A stretch of DNA of 64,000 nt from Angiostrongylus vasorum (Eukaryota > Nematoda > Chromadorea > Rhabditida > Metastrongylidae): the NCBI GenBank assembly GCA_018806985.1, contig JADANN010000274.1, positions 62,001-126,000 on the forward strand. The letters run 5' to 3'. Below the pieces are notes generated by a model. That model saw nothing but the letters and a program-made list of their open reading frames with translations. It ran no database searches and had not been told where the DNA came from. Numbering within the stretch: the first letter of the stretch is position 1; every line of letters starts with the position of its first letter. Shown one piece after another: positions 36,870 to 49,857 of the stretch. Position numbers and translations under genes: made by a program.

Positions 36870-37015
36870 AGCACTAAATCGGTTTATGGAAACTCACAAG
36901 GTCGGTCTCTCTTCAAACCTGGGATGCGGGAGTATCCCAGCAGGAAATACCATGACGAGGTCAACCATACAATGATGAATCAAGGGTCATCCCTAATCGA
37001 TCTCGCTGTAAAAGA
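36870..37015 (+). mobile_element. RTE-type LINE (family 1), endonuclease part B
   Basis: Plus-strand reading FKPGMREYPSRKYHDEVNH corresponds to the endonuclease segment before and including the DH motif (WESP..YHNEIDH in relatives). With part A it brackets the minus-strand RT segment. Confidence 0.5.
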
Positions 37016-37764
37016 AAAAAAAGATACGCTCCTTTGGAGCATAAGAATAAAGCTTCTAAATTGAAGATATGATACCTTAAATCTATTATAAAAGGGATAT
37101 GATAACTCGACTTTAGGAAAACCCTACTATTGGAGAATACGACGGAACAGCCAACACGTTCGAGGTAGTGCTAGGGTAGCTGACAGTTTTGAAGCTCATC
37201 AGACAGCCTCCAGCTCGAGGTACTGTCACGTACGTTAAGCAGTTGAAAGTTAGTCATGTCTAATATGTGACTGCACCTTAACGGGAACAGATTATCAACA
37301 CTCACTAGCGGCCTACGGCATTTCAGCAATACCGTAGGTAAGAACAATTCTTCTCATACCCCCAGAAAAAAAAGCCACAATACCGCTGGACTGACTGACG
37401 CGAACAAAACCCGTCGGAGAACTCTAGCAACGTCAAAAACAAGCAGAGTCCTTGATGACTATTACTACATTCCATCGACTTACAACTCAAGGCTACTACA
37501 GAAGCAAATGAAGAAAAATTAGGAGTTTGAAGAGTTCTCGGATATTTCATGGCTTTCCAGGAGGGCAATAAAACGAAGGCGTTAACCCAGAAAAAGTATT
37601 TGTTAAATGACCCATTAGAAATTTTTTTAAAAAAATTTTTCCTAATGGAAAAGAGGCAGCTGAACACATAAACGATCTTTGCTTCACAGATCATCCCACT
37701 GACCGGTGAATGCTGATAGCATCGTTAGGATAAAAAATTGGCGGAGAGAGAAGCAAATCAAGGA

Positions 37765-37935
37765 CCCCGGTGATCCACTGGGTAACATATAGGTCACCAA
37801 AAAAGGTTAATCGCTGGTTTCGAATCCGGGTTGGGGTCCAAGTTTTGCAAATATCTAAGCATCATTGTAATTGTATTTCATATAATACCCTATCATAAAA
37901 AGGTAATGGGCAGTAAATAAAAAAGTTAAGCATTG
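37765..37935 (+). repeat. SINE-B-related copy
   Basis: Head GATCCACTGGGTAACATA with B-box-like GGTTTCGAATCCGGG, closing GGACCCC/GGGGTCC acceptor-stem-like pairing, then the shared tail GTTTTGCAAATATCTAAGC and AATGGGCAGTAAATAAAAAA. The head differs from SINE-B elsewhere, suggesting a tRNA-head swap onto a common body. Nothing recognised in 37020-37760. Confidence 0.6.
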
Positions 37936-38184
37936 TGATGCAACACTGTGATTCAAACGATACTTCGGCGAATATCGTCGTGTCAACTGGGCGAAAATCT
38001 AATTTCTCACTACCGTCCGTGTACAAAAATATGGGTCCTCAAGGAATAAAGTGGAAAAAATATATGTCATGGTCCCAGCAAAGTCGGGAAATTATCGCAT
38101 TATTACAAAGAAATTTTTGACTTATACATAATGACATGTAGGTTCAAGAAGCCTTCGTTGCAACAAACAAAATTCATTTAGCCC

Positions 38185-38335
38185 CTGCAAAGAGTAATAG
38201 CGTGTTCGATCCCCACTGCAAACATCTGCGCTCGGAGTTTTGCGAATATCTTAGTCATTAGCGTCATTGTGCTACACAAAAGGCAGCCGTGAAAAACTGC
38301 AGTAGGCAGCAAATAAAAGGTTAACATTGTAAATA
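38185..38335 (+). repeat. SINE-B fragment
   Basis: Starts inside the head (GTAATAGCGTGTTCGATCCC) and runs through CTGCGCTCGGAGTTTTGCGA to GTAGGCAGCAAATAAAAGGT. Confidence 0.65.
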
Positions 38336-38439
38336 TGCACAATATTTTTAGAAACAACTGCTACCTCATTCCTCCAACTACGTTGGCGGTTTAACCAATG
38401 CATCCATAGAAAACATTCTGCACCAAATAACGAACTTTG

Positions 38440-39030
38440 TCTAGCACTCCTGCACCAATTCACATGTAATTTCTGCATAAGCTACTGTGTGGTCTTCAAA
38501 TGAACTTCTATCCAAGCACCACTATAAGATTGTACAACCGGGAAACTTTTTATAAATCTCCTTTTGAGCACAACTCTAGTTTTCTTCTATCAAAACAACG
38601 CCGATTACAATAAGAAAGTAAGTAGCATTATTATTCATCCTTTAGTTCGCTAACGTAGTGGTCTTAGAGTCCCGATCTTCTCATTTCACGTAGAAGAATT
38701 CGTGTGACGAGTTCTTCATTAATATGACCAATCATAACCTCAGTTGTACGCTACGCTTTTTCCTCTCCAATCACCAATGTCTCAGTTATTCCTCATTCCT
38801 TGCTATAGTTCCTCTTCATACTAGTTCCTTAGTCTATAATATAAACTGCGCTCGCTTAACTGGTATTATTTCATCCGATGCTGCCACTTGCACTCACTTT
38901 TGTGGTGAAGTTGTATTTTAAGTGAAACTTCTTGCTCACATTACGTGATCAGTCTATTGTAGAAGCTACTCTCCTACTTCCATTGCACCCTTCTCGCTCA
39001 CTGAGCTAATCCTTCCTTGTTCATTCCGTT
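38440..39030 (+). repeat. Unnamed roughly 550 bp repeat, copy 2
   Basis: Collinear with 21300-21860. It is followed at 39070-39290 by sequence related to the inner arm of the 18.4-19.0 kb inverted repeat (CAGTTAAACTGAAGCTGCAG). Confidence 0.5.
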
Positions 39031-39589
39031 GTTGTCTTGACCCTTGTATTGCATAACCACATGAATGCAGGAACTCACAGTAATCTCTACTGGGGGTGGG
39101 CATGTCCCACCCACCACATCAACCGATGCTCTTGCTTTGCCTTTTTCTCAGCCATGTTCATACTGTCTAGCTGGTATCAAAAATCACCCGTCAACGGAAA
39201 CGATATGTGGATCACAAATCGGCATCGAACTCAGTTAAACTGAAGCTGCAGTCGAAATCACAACGTCTTAAACTTTATTTGCTGCCCATTTTTCTCATGG
39301 TAGGGTACTTCCATAGCATGGCTTACACTGTTTACATTTATCTATTGTTTACATTTGTCTACGTCATGGTATCATTAGTATTCCATTGCTACTAATCACG
39401 CTTTTTAATACGATCCACCTTTCACACTTACTGTTGCATCCCAGCATTTCTCTACATTTGATTCGTTTCCTCGCATCCATCATCACTAACGTCTCCCAAC
39501 TTTTACGTGTGGCCTCGGCCGCCGCTTGACGATTTGCATTTAATCTTAGATGTCGTAGATTCTGTTGTCGAGCTGATCGAACCGATTAT

Positions 39590-39775
39590 CACTGGAGTCT
39601 TGAGATAGCGGCGCTGGAGCGTTCTCAATAGCATTGAGAGTGAACTTTCCACAGACAAGTCACACTAATTTCGCAACCCCGGAGAGATGGAAGGATTGCT
39701 GAGTCCGGAGCGGGATCGAAGCAGCTCCATGCTCGTGATGACGGGAACACCACTGTGCTATCTGCCCTTACTAAC
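39590..39775 (-). repeat. tRNA-derived SINE, variant head
   Basis: Minus strand: GCAGATAGCACAGTGGTGTT (A box) and GCTTCGATCCCGCTC (B box), followed by a SINE-A-like body with GGGGTTGCGAAATTAGTG. No gene in 39780-41550. Confidence 0.5.
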
Positions 39776-41559
39776 GACACTGTATGGATTAACTACCCAA
39801 CCTTCAGGATTTTTATGCGGCCCCAATAGTCTGGCATGAAAACTTTGTACAAAGTCGAGCATTTTGTTTCCACCTGGCGATTATTCGTTTTGAACAGCTT
39901 ACTCGAAAAATTATGTTCCACTGAGCTAATATAACAACTATTGCCAGAATAGTTGCCATTCTTTCGTCTTATCGCATGTTCCTACAATAAAGCCATTCGT
40001 CGTCCCTCATATCGCTTTGCAATCTTGCAGCATATAAATGTTTTCATTTCATTCTGAGAAATTTTGCTTGTCATAAACGCCCTTTGTTATCAAACCTTTT
40101 TATGCAATCGAAACTTTTTTGTGCGTTGTTTCTGTTCCAAGCTGTCACACGCACGATAACACAAAGGGCATGAAGTTGTTTGAGGAAACCGTCCTCAGTG
40201 ATCTGATTAAGGGAACTGGATGCGGAAATCGACGAATGTTTTCGGTAAAAGTTCTAGACCCGTCTAAAACACCGCCTCCTCCAGAAGACATTTAAATAGC
40301 CCCGTTAGTTAATACCGCATTCGTCTCGATAGGGTCACCTGTTCATACTCCATGCGGTTAATCAAGGTGTTAACTCTTAATGTACGTGTTCACTATTGTA
40401 TATTAACTTTACTGTCATGTATTCTATATGCATATAGTACTGTTTCACTACCCTATAGCAAAACTGCTAACCAGCCTTACCCTCACTTACTGATCATTAT
40501 ACCACATTTCAGCCTGTATTGTTAACCGATATTCACATATTGCCATTATTGAATTATTATTGTCATAAACGGTATAATTACCCAAATACTGCTCTACGAA
40601 GCGACAACTACGAAAAAGTCCCGCGTGGCAGTTTCCTACGAAGTCGGGCATTCTACTCAAAGCTAGTGATTCGGTGCCGAGAACTGACTCAGAAGACCCT
40701 AATTTCCACTAGCAACTGCCATAGCTAACCACTTCTTGATGGATTAGCCTAACCACTTTAGCATTAGCACAAAGATGATACCGCTGGTGTCTCATTTCCC
40801 ACACAATTAAACCTCAACTACTCATAGCCAACATATCAGAACTTTCCCATCCTTATGATCAACCAATGGCGATTGATTTAACTGTTGAGGAAACTGTATT
40901 TGAATGCTACATTAATGCCCCCATTAAACATTTGATCCATTGGTCCCCCTCATACAGAGAACTCACGCCGACTAGCGAGGCAACGTGGTACGTCCCCAAA
41001 TGGCGGATAGGAGTTAATCGTTGACCAAAAGCGACCTTTGCCTCGCTGAGATGCAGCTGGGTCCACGGAATGTACTCCCTGTTTCTGCGGCGCCGATTTG
41101 GCACAAGCCTTCTGTGTTTACATGGATGTATTCATGCGTGCGGTTTTAAGTTTGTGCTCGTTTATTCATCGTTCATGTTTTAGTGTGTTTTTCATGAGGC
41201 AATTCGGCCAAAAGCTTGCAATCAAAAAACAGGAAATATTTGGTGGGAAGGGGCTCCAATGAATAAACCATTCGTCTACTTTGACAAAGAATGGTAAACC
41301 ACCCATTAGTATACCCAGCTCTACATTAAGAGCTCAGCAAGCTGTGAGGCGGATATCAAGCTCTAGACATAAAGAAATAAGTGGCCCCATTCTCTTGACT
41401 CCGAAAGAGCGACGATACGGCAGCGTTGGCTAGGACGAGCACGGATACTTGCTAAAATCTCAGGGCTATTTTAGCTTGCCTAAACTTCGAAGATCTGCAC
41501 CTAAAATGCACGCCCACTTCCATCTGACTCCTTAACTGAGAACTTAATCACACAGGCAA

Positions 41560-43265
41560 AAAAAAGACGAGGTACGACGTCATAGGATTGGCGTAGACAA
41601 GAAGACCCATTAGACTCCGTCTACGATACAGGGAGAACTCTCTCTCGGAACATGCGGCAGTAGAGGAGCTGGCGGCGTCGACTCTCCTGTCAACACGTCG
41701 GACATGAACGTCGATATATTCAACCAACTAATAACTTAACTCGGGCGCTTACGATTGAAAAGATCTGGATTAATACCAGCTTCGACAATTTTCCTCGTCT
41801 ACGCACTGACAAGAAGCTATGATGAAGATGACGAAATCGAAGCGTTGTATATGAACATCGGGAAGCTCTACAGAGAAGATCACACATTTTTTAAGATCGT
41901 CATCGGAGATATTAACGTTAAAATTGGAACCAGAAGAACGTTTGAACAGCGTCATATTGAGACCTACGAATCACAATGGAATGAGCAGAGTGAGCGGCTG
42001 TCTGACTATCAATGACTACAGAGACCATCCATGATAAATCGCAGCTCCAGAAGCCCACCCTCAACGCTGGACGTGGGAATCTCCCAATGAAGAGTACCAT
42101 AACGAAATAGTCACATAATTGTAAATCAAAGGTTTTGTATTGCCGATGTCGCTGTTGTCCCAAAATTCTACACGGGATCAGACCTGCGCTTCCCTTCGTG
42201 CAAGATTCTCTTCTTCGCGGAAAGGAGAAAGAGCCGTTAAATTCAAAAACGGAACTCCCAGAACCACCATAAACTGGGATTTATTCAACTTGATGTTAAA
42301 ACAGAGGGTTAGGCAAGGCGATACAATCTCAGCAAAAAATATTTGCCGCCACCCTCGAGAACGTGACGCGAACATTGGAATGGGCAAATATGGGAGTGAA
42401 AATCGATGGTCGGCAATTACACCATCTTCGCTTTGATGGTGGCATCATCGTTATAACCAAAACGTTATCCAAACAGAATCAATACTTGCCGGCTTAGATA
42501 AAGCCTGCTGGAAATATTGGTCTTCGACTAAATCTCACAATAACGATGTTCATAAGGAACGGATCCGTTTCGTATGCTCCATTCACGTTCAACGGAACGA
42601 GTATCTCTGAATGCTCCAGTTATGTCTATCTAGGTCGTGAAATCAACATGTTGAACGACTTTAGCCCCAGAGTTGAGCAGAAAAGAAACGAGCGGCTTGG
42701 AAAGCTTTCCAAGAGCATCGAGGATATAGTGAACAGAACAAGGAACACCCGACTCCGTGCCCACCTTTTCGATTCAACGGTACTTCTTGCCTTAACGCAT
42801 GCGTCAGAAATCTAGAAACCTAGTCGCTGCGCAAGAAAGATTAAGGGTAACTCAGCATTATTGAACGCGCAGTTGAAAGGACTATGCTAGCAGTATCCCG
42901 GGTCACATAAGTGAGGGAAGGGATCCCAAGCTCCGACATGCGTCAACGATCGAATACCAAAAATGTCGTTCTATACGGCAAACTGTCGAAGGCAAGGTGG
43001 GCCGGACACGTAATGGGTATGCATGACAACCGATGGACATGAGCCTGGATTCCTCGGAAATCGCAAGAAGGAAGACCACCGACCCGACGGGCCAGAGTTC
43101 TTCACGAAAACTCTAGAAGAACAGTATGATGCTCAACGAGTGCTAAGAGGCAAGAACATGCTGTGCTACTCTTGCACGCCACAGGAAGAAATGGAAGAAT
43201 TACTGGCGCCCGCTTGAGTCACTCGACGACCAGCATGACGATAGATGATATTGGTGACAAGTGAT
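41560..43265 (+). mobile_element. RTE-type LINE (family 1), internally deleted
   Basis: Endonuclease part 41560-42240: KDLLDSVYDTG-like, KRSGLIPASTIFLVYALT, FFKIVIGDINVKIG (GDFN degraded to GDIN). It then jumps near 42290 straight to RQGDTISA of the RT, losing most of the fingers/palm, and continues LHHLRF, SYVYLGREINMLNDF (42625), LRAHLFDSTVL (42750) to the C-terminus at about 43215. Frameshifted. Confidence 0.85.
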
Positions 43266-44155
43266 TAAACACTTACTAAAAATTTTATGTACACTACTCA
43301 GGGCATACGAAAACTGTCCAAAATACCATCACGGGCTGTAGCCGAAAAAGGTGATAGGAAGTGACTTTTGAGCATAAAGAAAAGTCCTGCAATTACGAAG
43401 CTGTTTCGTGGTTTAAAAATGATAGGAAAATAGTCGGAATAAAAGGATCGATTGAAGGACAGGGAACGAGATCCTGAGCTGTGAAGTGGTATACAGATTG
43501 TCCATAAATGAGAACTATGTCGACAACAACACATCTAAATGATGCTTTAGTGCTGCAAAGTCGAACGTTGAATATTGGACAGAACTCCGTTAACGGAGCT
43601 GCTAATCATACCGAATCATGAGCAGCTTCGAGACCCCCTCTCCTTGTCGACGTTGTTCAGATAGGCTACTGAACGGATTACCCGAGACCTCTTTTGTTTC
43701 TGCTGCAACCCTTAGGAGCTTCGTCTAAGCCTGTTGTGTGGGGCGAAAACGATAGTATTGAGCAATCTAACAAAAATTCAAAACCTGTTTTGTTTAAAAC
43801 GCGCCCTCGTAACATGTGAACGGTTCCTGTGTATTACGGCAATCAGACATAGAAAGACCTGATCAGACAATTCACAGTCTGTTTTCCGGAATTAGAGAGA
43901 TACCTCAGTTTAGTTAAAGATGAATGTTCATGTTAACATGCTTTAACAGAGAAATAAAGAGGAATAGAAGAACAACTTATTTCATGAGGGAAATCCTTGA
44001 AGAATTCCTGAAGTGGTCTATGTTTACTGCAACGGTTTATTAAAAAATCATGATCAAGGCCAATTGGTTCAATAAAACAGTAATGTTATCACTGGTAGGA
44101 AAAATCAAACGAAAAACGGGAACAACAAAACAACGACAACGACTACACAGAAAAG

Positions 44156-46182
44156 TTAGTAAGGTATCACTTCAAGATGGCGATTGAAGTATCCTCCATT
44201 GTGTTGTTTTTGTAACTTTGACATTGACTGCACCAATGAAGAGACGGACTCCTCAACCTAAGAAAAATAAATACTGGAAAAGCGCATAGAAACGAATGCT
44301 GAGTGGCACCAGAATTTATCAAAAATTGAGAGAAAAGAAAGAAACTGCATCTATATCTGTGGAGTTTTTATAAAGTAAATACTTCACATTTTCCATCAGA
44401 GAGGAAGAAAGATGTCATGTCATAGAAACAAGAACTTATTCACTGCAATCCTCAAACGCAAGAGAAAGTGGATGTCTCCGTCAGTAGAGTGAAAACGGAA
44501 TAGGCATATAGTAATCATATATAATACCTACGAAAGTATCCGAAATTCTGAGCACTGACTTTGCAGTGAGTTCAGCTATTCGTCCACCCATATTTCCCAT
44601 ATCGGTTTGCACCCAACCAGGACAAAACTGAGCGACAAGGATTTTATCCTTCGCAAGGTCGACAGCCATTGTCTTACCTAACTGATTCAAGCCAGACTGA
44701 AAAGTTAAACATGAGAAAATCCACTTACTTTAACAATCTGACAATAATCGTCTACAGTTACGCCAACAAAATTATTTCAAAGACATACTTTACTGATCTT
44801 ATAAGCTAAGAAACCGAGTACGCCCGACCCGTCCTCGTTCATTCCAATAGACGCAGCGAAACTGGAGATGTTTACGATTGCGGCACGATCGACACCAAAA
44901 TGATCACCTGTTCCATAAGACGATACCTGCGCAGCAAGAGTAAGAAGGTCTAGAAAAAACATAAAGGAAGAGTAGATTGATCCATTTAAAACAGTTACAG
45001 AACTAAAAACGAAAATGTTTTCAGAGATAAATGAAGAGTACCATTAACGAGCCATTGTGTAAATGAGGTTTTGTGATGGCATAATGTAATGACACAGGAC
45101 AATTTATCCGCTAGCACTCAAAAGACACCTGACAACTAATAGCCGCTCCAATAGTATTGACGTTGACACAGTCCAAAAGTGTTTGTCGATCAATAGCTCC
45201 ATGGGTGAAATATGGTGGAAAAATGGCTGCATTGTTTAATAAGAGATTCAACCCAGCCTCTCCAACTGATTTCTCCACCTAAAAATGGTTGAATCAACAT
45301 GAACTGTTGGATGATATATTTAAGAGCGCGTTAGCTATTTACTTAAAATACCAGTACAATTCGCTCATACCAATTACTTGATCAATACGTCTTTACAGAA
45401 TACTTCTAAAACAAATGTGCCTTTAATAAAAAAAGAGAGTCTTTAGGTATTACAATGAAATGCTTGCACAGAGCGAGTGACATTAGTTATCAAGGTAGAT
45501 CTTACTGGAAAAGCAAGAACCCCATTGTTGCTTGTTTTTGAGTGAACCGAACACAAGCAGCGAAACACCGCAGCTGATTATATACGCAGATATCATCACC
45601 AAGCGTCCAAAGGAATCCAAAGAGAAACAGAAACTAACCTCTGCATAGGCCTCTTTGATTGATTGGTCACATTTCACATCCATTTTGACGATTTTTAGCC
45701 GACCATCGGTGATGGCATGCAAAAACCCTAGAAGGTGTTAGAGTAACAGTATACAACCACCTTTGACATACTTTGCACTTCATTCATATTAACAACGTTC
45801 TTGCAGCTTACTCCCTACGACTAGTCAGAATGTTCATTCCAGCAGTTTAGAAACTAACTTCAAGCACTTTTGAATGAAAATGTCTCTCATCTAGATTTCA
45901 CGTCGAACCGGATACTGTAACCAGCATTCATATGTTCCCAAACCATTTTGTAAATGTAAATGTAAAGAACTCCAATTCCACTCCACTAACTCATTTATGC
46001 TGCTTTCTGTCCACAAAAAAAATGCAAAGTCAAAAGAAAAATAATCCAACCTTCGCGTTAGCTGGATTCAGTGCTCCAGCTATTACTAGTTTTACCGAAG
46101 GAACTTTGAGGAACTCCTTAACCAAGCCAAGACCAATACCCCTGTCTGTTCCTGTGATTAGAACGGATGCTGGATAAGCCAT
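44156..46182 (-). pseudogene. Short-chain dehydrogenase, copy 2, frameshifted
   Basis: All six exons of the SDR gene are present and alignable to copies 1 and 3: 46051-46182, 45639-45727, 45129-45278, 44789-44949, 44565-44696 and 44156-44257. Exon 2 is 89 nt instead of 87, because an A-run on the + strand at 45721 is two bases longer; translation would reach a stop about ten codons after the exon 1/2 junction. Exon 4 is 161 nt instead of 162 (one base lost near 44929). The exon 5 donor reads ACT|GCAAAGT where the other copies have ACT or ACC|GTAAGT. Catalytic motifs (GIG, LLNNAA, NISS, YKISK) persist, so decay is recent or the indels are assembly errors. Upstream sequence and introns match copy 1 closely, marking copies 1 and 2 as the youngest duplicates. 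Confidence 0.85.
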
Positions 46183-46560
46183 CTAAATAGGAAGGTTTAA
46201 CAATAACCCACAAGCAGTAATTCGTAGCATTTATAATCTACGTCTTTTCGCTATAATACGCCGTCATTTTAATCTACTGCCATCCTAACTCTTTTGGCAG
46301 CATAATTTCAGTGTCATACTTTTAGTACTTGTCCGATAGCATTCTCACTGAAGGCTGTTGTACTAGTAGTACCAAGAGAAATTAAAGTTTGCAAAGAACT
46401 TCTCTGGACAAGCTTGTATGTTCCGTGGAGAGAGTCCTGTTGAGGAAGAAAATGGTAACAGAGACATTTCTGCTGTAACTACGAATGCTCACAAAGTGCA
46501 CTTCACCAGTCGGTTTTCACACCGTGCTAATGGAAGAACTTCCCAGTATATTCTCAAAAT
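46183..46560. repeat. Duplicated SDR upstream block (copy 2)
   Basis: Partner of 30345-30720; similarity fades after about 46560. No TATA box is obvious. Confidence 0.7.
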
Positions 46561-46867
46561 ACCCCATTACTGTTGCAAAGAACGTTCTACTGCGGAAACT
46601 TCTACCGCAACTAACAATTTTTACAAATGATGTGCCTACAAAGTACCATCTTTATGGCCACTACTGCAACACTACAAACACAAGTGCTTCCTATATCCGA
46701 TGCTCTTAGTAGAAATCTCTTCGAAGGTTTGAAAGAGCCTCTCATCTCTCTTCCGCCTTCAAAAAAATTGCCCATAAGCTTCACAACCGCCATTTCAAAT
46801 CTCCAGCTCTGAAGGTGTGTCTGTCAACACATACCGTGTTCTATTTGCGCGGAATATAACGCTTCTC

Positions 46868-47220
46868 TAGAGGCGCACGTAGCGCAGTGGTCGGAGGCGC
46901 CCCGCAATACATATGGGATCGATCCTTGCACACAGCCCCACCAAGCTCTACATCCCTGCGGGGTCGGCAAATTAATACTAGACTTGTATGGGAGGATAGT
47001 AGCACTGTCTTCTCTCAATTTTTCTCAAGGGTTGGTAAATTGGTACCAGACCTGTCTGGGACGATGGCAGCACTGGCCCGATACATCGGTACGCCACCGC
47101 GAGCCAATGTAAAGGCCAGATATGAATTCAGTCACCTCGAAGAGTGCTTAATGAATTCGAATGCATAGCGCATCCCTCAGGGACAGACCAGCGCCGACAG
47201 GTTTGTCCTTAATCCTTTTA
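46868..47220 (+). repeat. SINE-A copy 8, with internal duplication
   Basis: Head GCGCACGTAGCGCAGTGGTC. The body segment GGTCGGCAAATTAATACTAG..GATAGTAGCACTG is repeated about 75 bp later as GGTTGGTAAATTGGTACCAG..GATGGCAGCACTG, making this copy about 75 bp longer than the others. Confidence 0.8.
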
Positions 47221-47617
47221 TAACGCCTCTCTTAAGGACACGGTGGACCCATCGATACACGTGTTGGCCAGTACTGCATATTCTTTTGCAATTCCAAATA
47301 ACAAGTTGGGTGACTGGCGCGATATTGTAACATCATGTCTGGTCTACTACAGAATGCGTTGTCTTTAAAAATGAAGGAACCAACTAGTTTTTCAAACTTC
47401 GTTCATGGCCTAAGCTCGGGTCCGATACAACGTTTTACAGAGGTCCAGCCATAGCATCAGCTATTCTTCAACGGTTAACGTAAAACGGTTCTTTTCTGAA
47501 GGTACAGACCGACGGAACTTCTCATCTCTTCCAGAGATGTCAGTTCCCAGTACTATTCTTCGAGTTCGCACTGTTCTAAGAGAAGTAGTTGATCCACAAC
47601 AAGTAACTGTTACTAAA

Positions 47618-47900
47618 TCCACTGGTGGCGCAGTGGTTGTTGGCGCCACTGCGACACACACGTAGAATCGATCCCCCGTGCCCATGTCTCACCAAGCCTT
47701 TCATCCCTCCGAGATTGGAACCAGACTTATCTGGGAGGATAGCAGCACTGACTCGATACATCGGTAGGCCACCGCGAGTCATTGTAAAGGCCAGATATGC
47801 ACTCTGTCACCTCCAACGATACTTAATGAAGTCGAATGCATGGCGCATCCCTCAGGGATTGATCAACGTCGAGAGCTTTATCCTTTATCCTTTTAAATTC
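47618..47900 (+). repeat. SINE-A copy 9 (good full-length example)
   Basis: A box TGGTGGCGCAGTGGTTGTTG, B box AGAATCGATCCC, body with GGAACCAGACTTATCTGGGA, end GAGAGCTTTATCCTTTATCC. The TTATCCT tail is repeated, as expected for target-primed reverse transcription. Confidence 0.85.
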
Positions 47901-48674
47901 ACCGGTTTAAAGGCATCGCACCGTTTAACCACTCATTTCCGACTTCATCATGGTCATTTCCATCTTCAACCGTTTTGTTCATTTTTCATTCGACCAAAAA
48001 ATGAAGTTCAATTCGTCCTTCAACAATATGATCCAGGAGTACGAAATACAAATCTTTACCATTGACTGATTCCGCCCTCTTTTCTAATCCTTTCCAATGA
48101 TGAATCGTGGTTGTCGTATAGATCGGGCGAAAAAAAAGTTGAAAGAACATGGAACGAGATCAGCGAAGACCAATAGCACCATGACTGGATGGTGGACGAG
48201 TTCCCTTTCCGACACGCACATCGAAGGCAACGCGTAGACAAAAGATGGGAGAGTAGGAGAGACAAAAAGGTATGTAGGATTTAAAAAAAGAAATGGGAAG
48301 GATAGATGAGAAGCACATGAAAAAGTTGAATGGTAGAGCTCAAAAATGAAGAAAAAACGATGTGATGGTGTTTTTTAGGGGAAGTGGGAGGAGAACGCAC
48401 AATGCGCAGGCAACGCAGCGAATATCACGCGTACCAGGCGTAGAAGTGCAACGAGGAAGCAAGTATCCAAATTACATCGCGATTCCCTACTTTAGACGAA
48501 GCAGCTGTACGAAAAAATATTGGTGGATAAAGCAAAGAGACGGCAAAACTGCTTTAACAATAACTCTAATGACCGACTTTCCATAAAACTCGGCATAAAC
48601 AATCGGTAGATTTGCTTATGTGTTCTTATGAACTACCTTTGTTGAGCTGATGCTAGGTTGGTATAAGCTGTCGC

Positions 48675-48792
48675 TGTTATTGTTGGTCGATGGTCGATGG
48701 CTGACGTTTCGAGGACTCGAGAGTCCCACTCGTACCGGCGCCGCTTTGAGGAAGGCAAAATCGCCCAGACGTCAGCCATCGACCAACAACAA
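48675..48792. repeat. Inverted repeat with hammerhead-like arms
   Basis: TTGTTGGTCGATGG..CGATGGCTGACGT on the left is answered by ACGTCAGCCATCGACCAACA on the right (about 20 bp arms). Each side includes a degenerate GAAACGTCAGC-type end. The right half has TTTGAGGAAGGCAAAATCGC, resembling CUGANGA plus stem II. Confidence 0.6.
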
Positions 48793-49107
48793 CAACAACG
48801 ACAACTTATTTCAACCTTGCTTTTAGCAATAGTTTTAGCCATCCATATGTACATGAAGCCCATCATATGAGGCTGAAGTAACGGTGAACTTGAGACGGTT
48901 ATGAAAAACAGAACAGTACAGCAACAGAACAGACAACATAGTCGTAATGAAACTAATGGAATGGGATAAAATATTTGGAAATTACATGCGACTTCAATAA
49001 ATATATCCTAAAAGCGAGGTTATTCAGTCACCGAGCTAACAGTTTAATCCTGCTCTAATCCCCAATGGCATTTCGTTTAACGCCAACCTGCTGTGGATCT
49101 GGATTTA

Positions 49108-49500
49108 CTTGGGTACTTGGATAGCTCGTCCTCACTGGTTGTGCGGGCCCAGCAAATTTCCATTTTTTCGGATTTTTTTCTGGTTTAGCCACTGTGGTTC
49201 CTTGAAGTACCGGTGGCAGCCAGGCCATAGTCTTCCCTAGGCCATCACCATCACAGCCAGTCGCGACCCTTGTGGATCAGAGGGGGATTTGTCACCATGC
49301 GACTAGCTTGGTACCAGGACGGTGACGAATCCTGGCATTGCCACTCTAAGCTGGGCTTCTTGATGGAAACGCCGGACTCCTGCTCAGCTTGGAGACCCTG
49401 CCAGGGGGACGAATTCTCTGCTGTACATAGTAGCTCCACACCCACAAATACCTACCGGCCACGATGAGGCGGGAAACCGTTGGGAGGACACACATCATAG
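49108..49500 (-). repeat. Family C repeat
   Basis: Full-length antisense copy: left end ACTTGGATAGCTCGTCCTCA, right end GATGAGGCGGGAAACCGTTG. Confidence 0.75.
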
Positions 49501-49857
49501 TCATAATGGAAGTTGCATGCGGCTTCAATAATTGTCTTACAAGCGTGCTTTTTCAGTCAAAGAGCTAACACTTAATCTTACACTAATGCTCAATGACATC
49601 TCGTTTAGCGCAAAGCTGCTGTGGATCTTGAAGCTGCACTACTATTTCTACCGGTACGATCTTTTACAGAAGGGGCATATGAAAGTACTTAGCGTCCCAA
49701 TTAAACCCACCGATAGTAGCTAGCTCCTGCAAATGAGTGGGTGATCGGCCACTTTGTTTCTTGCTCCTAACGATGAAATTGTGTTATTTTACTTTTTACC
49801 TGGGCTTCCACATGGAAACTTCAAGCGCGACTTTAAAAGGTCGTAATGACAGAAGGT

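Noticed and set aside
47618..47690. Functional tRNA gene
   Set aside because: A- and B-box-like sequences are part of a dispersed 280 bp repeat with many mutated copies; no complete cloverleaf with anticodon stem is supported.
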